Shown here piece by piece: positions 16,190 to 17,286 of a stretch of 17,286 nucleotides of DNA; position 1 is the stretch's first letter, and every line of letters begins with the position of its first letter. Source of the stretch: Bacteroidales bacterium (GTDB lineage: Bacteria > Bacteroidota > Bacteroidia > Bacteroidales > WCHB1-69). A program made the translations under genes and the position numbers. A model generated the notes under the pieces. It had not been told where the DNA came from. It saw only the letters and a list, made by a program, of their open reading frames with translations, and did not search any database. The stretch lies in the NCBI GenBank assembly GCA_012518765.1, contig JAAYRN010000195.1, positions 1-17,286 of the forward strand. Reading direction: 5' to 3'.

Positions 16190-16630
16190 ATGCAAAAAAT
16201 ATTTTTTTTAATCTTTATGCTAAGTGTTTATTCTATTTGCATAGGCTATTCGCAAATTGAAAAAATATTGGGAAAATGGGTGGCTATAGATGACAACAAC
16301 CCCACTACTAAATCTATTATACAAATTTACAAAGATAATAATGACAAATATTATGGAAAAGTGATAAAGATTTTTGGCAATCAAAACGTAATATGTGAAA
16401 AATGTAAAGGAGAAAACAAAAACAAACCCATTTTGGGCTTAACTGTCATAAGCGACATGAAATTAAAAGATTGTACACTAACGGGAGGAACTATTTTAGA
16501 CCCTACCAAAGGAGACATATACTACTGTAGTATTGGTTATGATAAAAAAACAGACAGACTGAGAATCAGAGGCTCATTAGATAAAAGAGGTTGGTTTGGA
16601 CGCACACAATATTGGGAAAGAAGCTACTGA
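16190..16630 (+). CDS. Exported DUF2147 protein, first paralog
   Basis: This 146-residue protein belongs to DUF2147 (PF09917), a family of small exported beta-sheet proteins of unknown function. Residues 1-22 form a signal peptide (MQKIFFLIFMLSVYSICIGYSQ), so it should be periplasmic or secreted. The family core is clear: IGKW-like opening (LGKWVAIDD, 27-35), GGTILDP at 99-105, YYC at 111-113 and RGSLDKRGWFGRTQYW at 127-142. It has a CxxC pair (Cys69, Cys72, in CEKC) and further cysteines at 95 and 113. By hand alignment it shares about 57% identity with the next gene over 125 mature residues, so they are duplicates. They are 128 bp apart and the second has its own promoter-like repeats. Cys95 is not shared. 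The function is unknown. Confidence 0.85.
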   Translation: MQKIFFLIFMLSVYSICIGYSQIEKILGKWVAIDDNNPTTKSIIQIYKDNNDKYYGKVIKIFGNQNVICEKCKGENKNKPILGLTVISDMKLKDCTLTGGTILDPTKGDIYYCSIGYDKKTDRLRIRGSLDKRGWFGRTQYWERSY

Positions 16631-16648
16631 AATTTATTTTATACTAAG

Positions 16649-16731
16649 ATATTTTTGTTTTTAGCCGTTTTATTTTATATTTTTTATATTTTTGTTTTTA
16701 GCCGTTTTATTTTATATTTTTTATATTTTTG
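16649..16731 (+). repeat. 37-bp tandem repeat with a promoter box in each copy
   Basis: Two identical 37-bp units lie at 16649-16685 and 16686-16722, followed by the first 9 bases of a third copy at 16723-16731. Each unit starts with ATATTTTTG and contains TTTTTAGCCG about 9 bases in. The TATTTTTG box therefore occurs three times (16650-16657, 16687-16694, 16724-16731), each a match to TAnnTTTG. The perfect copies imply a recent duplication. Confidence 0.9.
16724..16731 (+). promoter_or_regulatory. Promoter -7 box of the second DUF2147 gene
   Basis: TATTTTTG followed by CA matches the Bacteroidota -7 consensus and lies 27 bp before the ATG at 16759. It is the last and, by position, most likely active of three copies spaced 37 bp apart. 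The nearest upstream TTG (16692-16694) is 29 bp away, farther than the usual -33 spacing. Confidence 0.5.
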
Positions 16732-16758
16732 CATTCATAATTTCAAAATCTTATTGGT

Positions 16759-17196
16759 ATGAAAAAAATATGTTTTTTAACGCTTTTATTCACAGCTTTC
16801 GCTCTGAGTGGTTTTTCACAAATTGATAAAATAGTAGGAAAATGGAAAACCATTGATGATGAGGATGGTACAGCAAAATCCATTGTTTATATCTACAAAG
16901 CCACCAACGATAAATACTACGGACGCATTGAAAAATTGTTTAAAGGCTCCGACAAACTTTGTGAAAAATGCGGAGGTGCAAATAAAAATAAACCTATTTT
17001 AGGAATGATTATTCTCAATGGCATGACAGTGAAAGGAAACAGCCTTACAGGAGGAACTATTTTAGACCCCAACAATGGAAAAGTATACCATTGTACTATA
17101 AATTACGATACCAAAACCAAAAAACTAAAAGTACGTGGTTCCTTAGATAAAAGCGGATGGCTGGGTCGCAATCAAACGTGGATACGCGAAGAATAA
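16759..17196 (+). CDS. Exported DUF2147 protein, second paralog
   Basis: This 145-residue protein is the second copy of the DUF2147 pair. Residues 1-21 form a signal peptide (MKKICFLTLLFTAFALSGFSQ). The core matches its neighbour: VGKWKTIDD at 26-34, the CEKC pair (Cys68, Cys71), the shared NKNKPILG segment, GGTILDP at 98-104, HC at 111-112 and RGSLDKSGWLGRNQTW at 126-141. It lacks the extra mid-domain cysteine (Cys95) of the first copy but keeps the other three, so a CxxC plus one Cys is the shared pattern. It should sit in the periplasm or be secreted. Its promoter region carries the 37-bp tandem repeats that the first copy lacks, so the paralogs may differ in expression. No enzyme motif is visible and the function is unknown. 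Confidence 0.87.
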   Translation: MKKICFLTLLFTAFALSGFSQIDKIVGKWKTIDDEDGTAKSIVYIYKATNDKYYGRIEKLFKGSDKLCEKCGGANKNKPILGMIILNGMTVKGNSLTGGTILDPNNGKVYHCTINYDTKTKKLKVRGSLDKSGWLGRNQTWIREE

Positions 17197-17286
17197 GAGA
17201 ATCCAATTATTTTAGGATTACTTCTATTCTTCCTTTGATAAAAAAATAAAAGGAATTATTAAAAGTACCCTTATATAATAAAAATA
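17197..17286. other. AT-rich tail after the last gene, weak hairpins only
   Basis: The last 90 bases hold short inverted repeats: AATCC with GGATT just after the stop, and TTCCTTT (17230-17236) with AAAGGAA (17249-17255). Neither has a T-run right after the stem, so I do not call a terminator. No start of another gene is clear. Confidence 0.4.

Noticed and set aside
16649..16731. CRISPR-like direct repeats
   Set aside because: The 37-bp units are contiguous with no spacers, only two full copies exist, and no cas genes are present.

Overview
This window is a stretch of AT-rich chromosome (roughly one third G+C by eye) from a member of the Bacteroidota. Several signs agree on this: a Porin_10-type outer-membrane protein, a secreted protein with a type IX secretion (T9SS) type A sorting domain, a TopA that ends in GPYV repeats instead of zinc fingers, bacterial GH3 and DUF2147 proteins, starts without clear Shine-Dalgarno sequences, and promoter-like boxes of the Bacteroidota form TAnnTTTG. 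The order or family cannot be fixed from the sequence alone. The free-living or environmental flavour (T9SS cargo, GH3) is an inference.

Layout. Positions 1-8078 are read leftwards: leuS (its 3' end is cut off by the window edge), a putative porin, a family 2 glycosyltransferase, an iron-type superoxide dismutase, and a secreted repeat protein with a T9SS sorting domain. A 204-bp divergent region at 8079-8282 separates these from a rightward block: an RluB-type 23S rRNA pseudouridine synthase and dapF (8 bp apart), then topA, an arginase-fold protein and a GH3-family protein, packed with 4-bp and 0-bp gaps and probably one operon. A strong bidirectional hairpin terminator at 15589-15627 separates GH3 from a converging small RRM RNA-binding protein. 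The right end holds two tandem DUF2147 paralogs with signal peptides.

Function. Most of the window is housekeeping: translation (leuS), ribosome modification (rluB), lysine/peptidoglycan precursor synthesis (dapF), DNA topology (topA), and oxidative defence (sodB). The envelope part is the porin, the glycosyltransferase, the T9SS cargo and the DUF2147 pair. No tRNA, rRNA, CRISPR array, insertion sequence, phage gene or recognisable defence system was seen.

For novelty, the best candidates are the topA / degenerate arginase-fold / GH3 operon, whose second gene has lost three of the six metal ligands of arginase; a secreted protein with nine 29-31-residue repeats; and a 37-bp tandem repeat that multiplies a promoter-like box in front of the second DUF2147 gene. 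None of these is shown by the sequence alone to be a new system.
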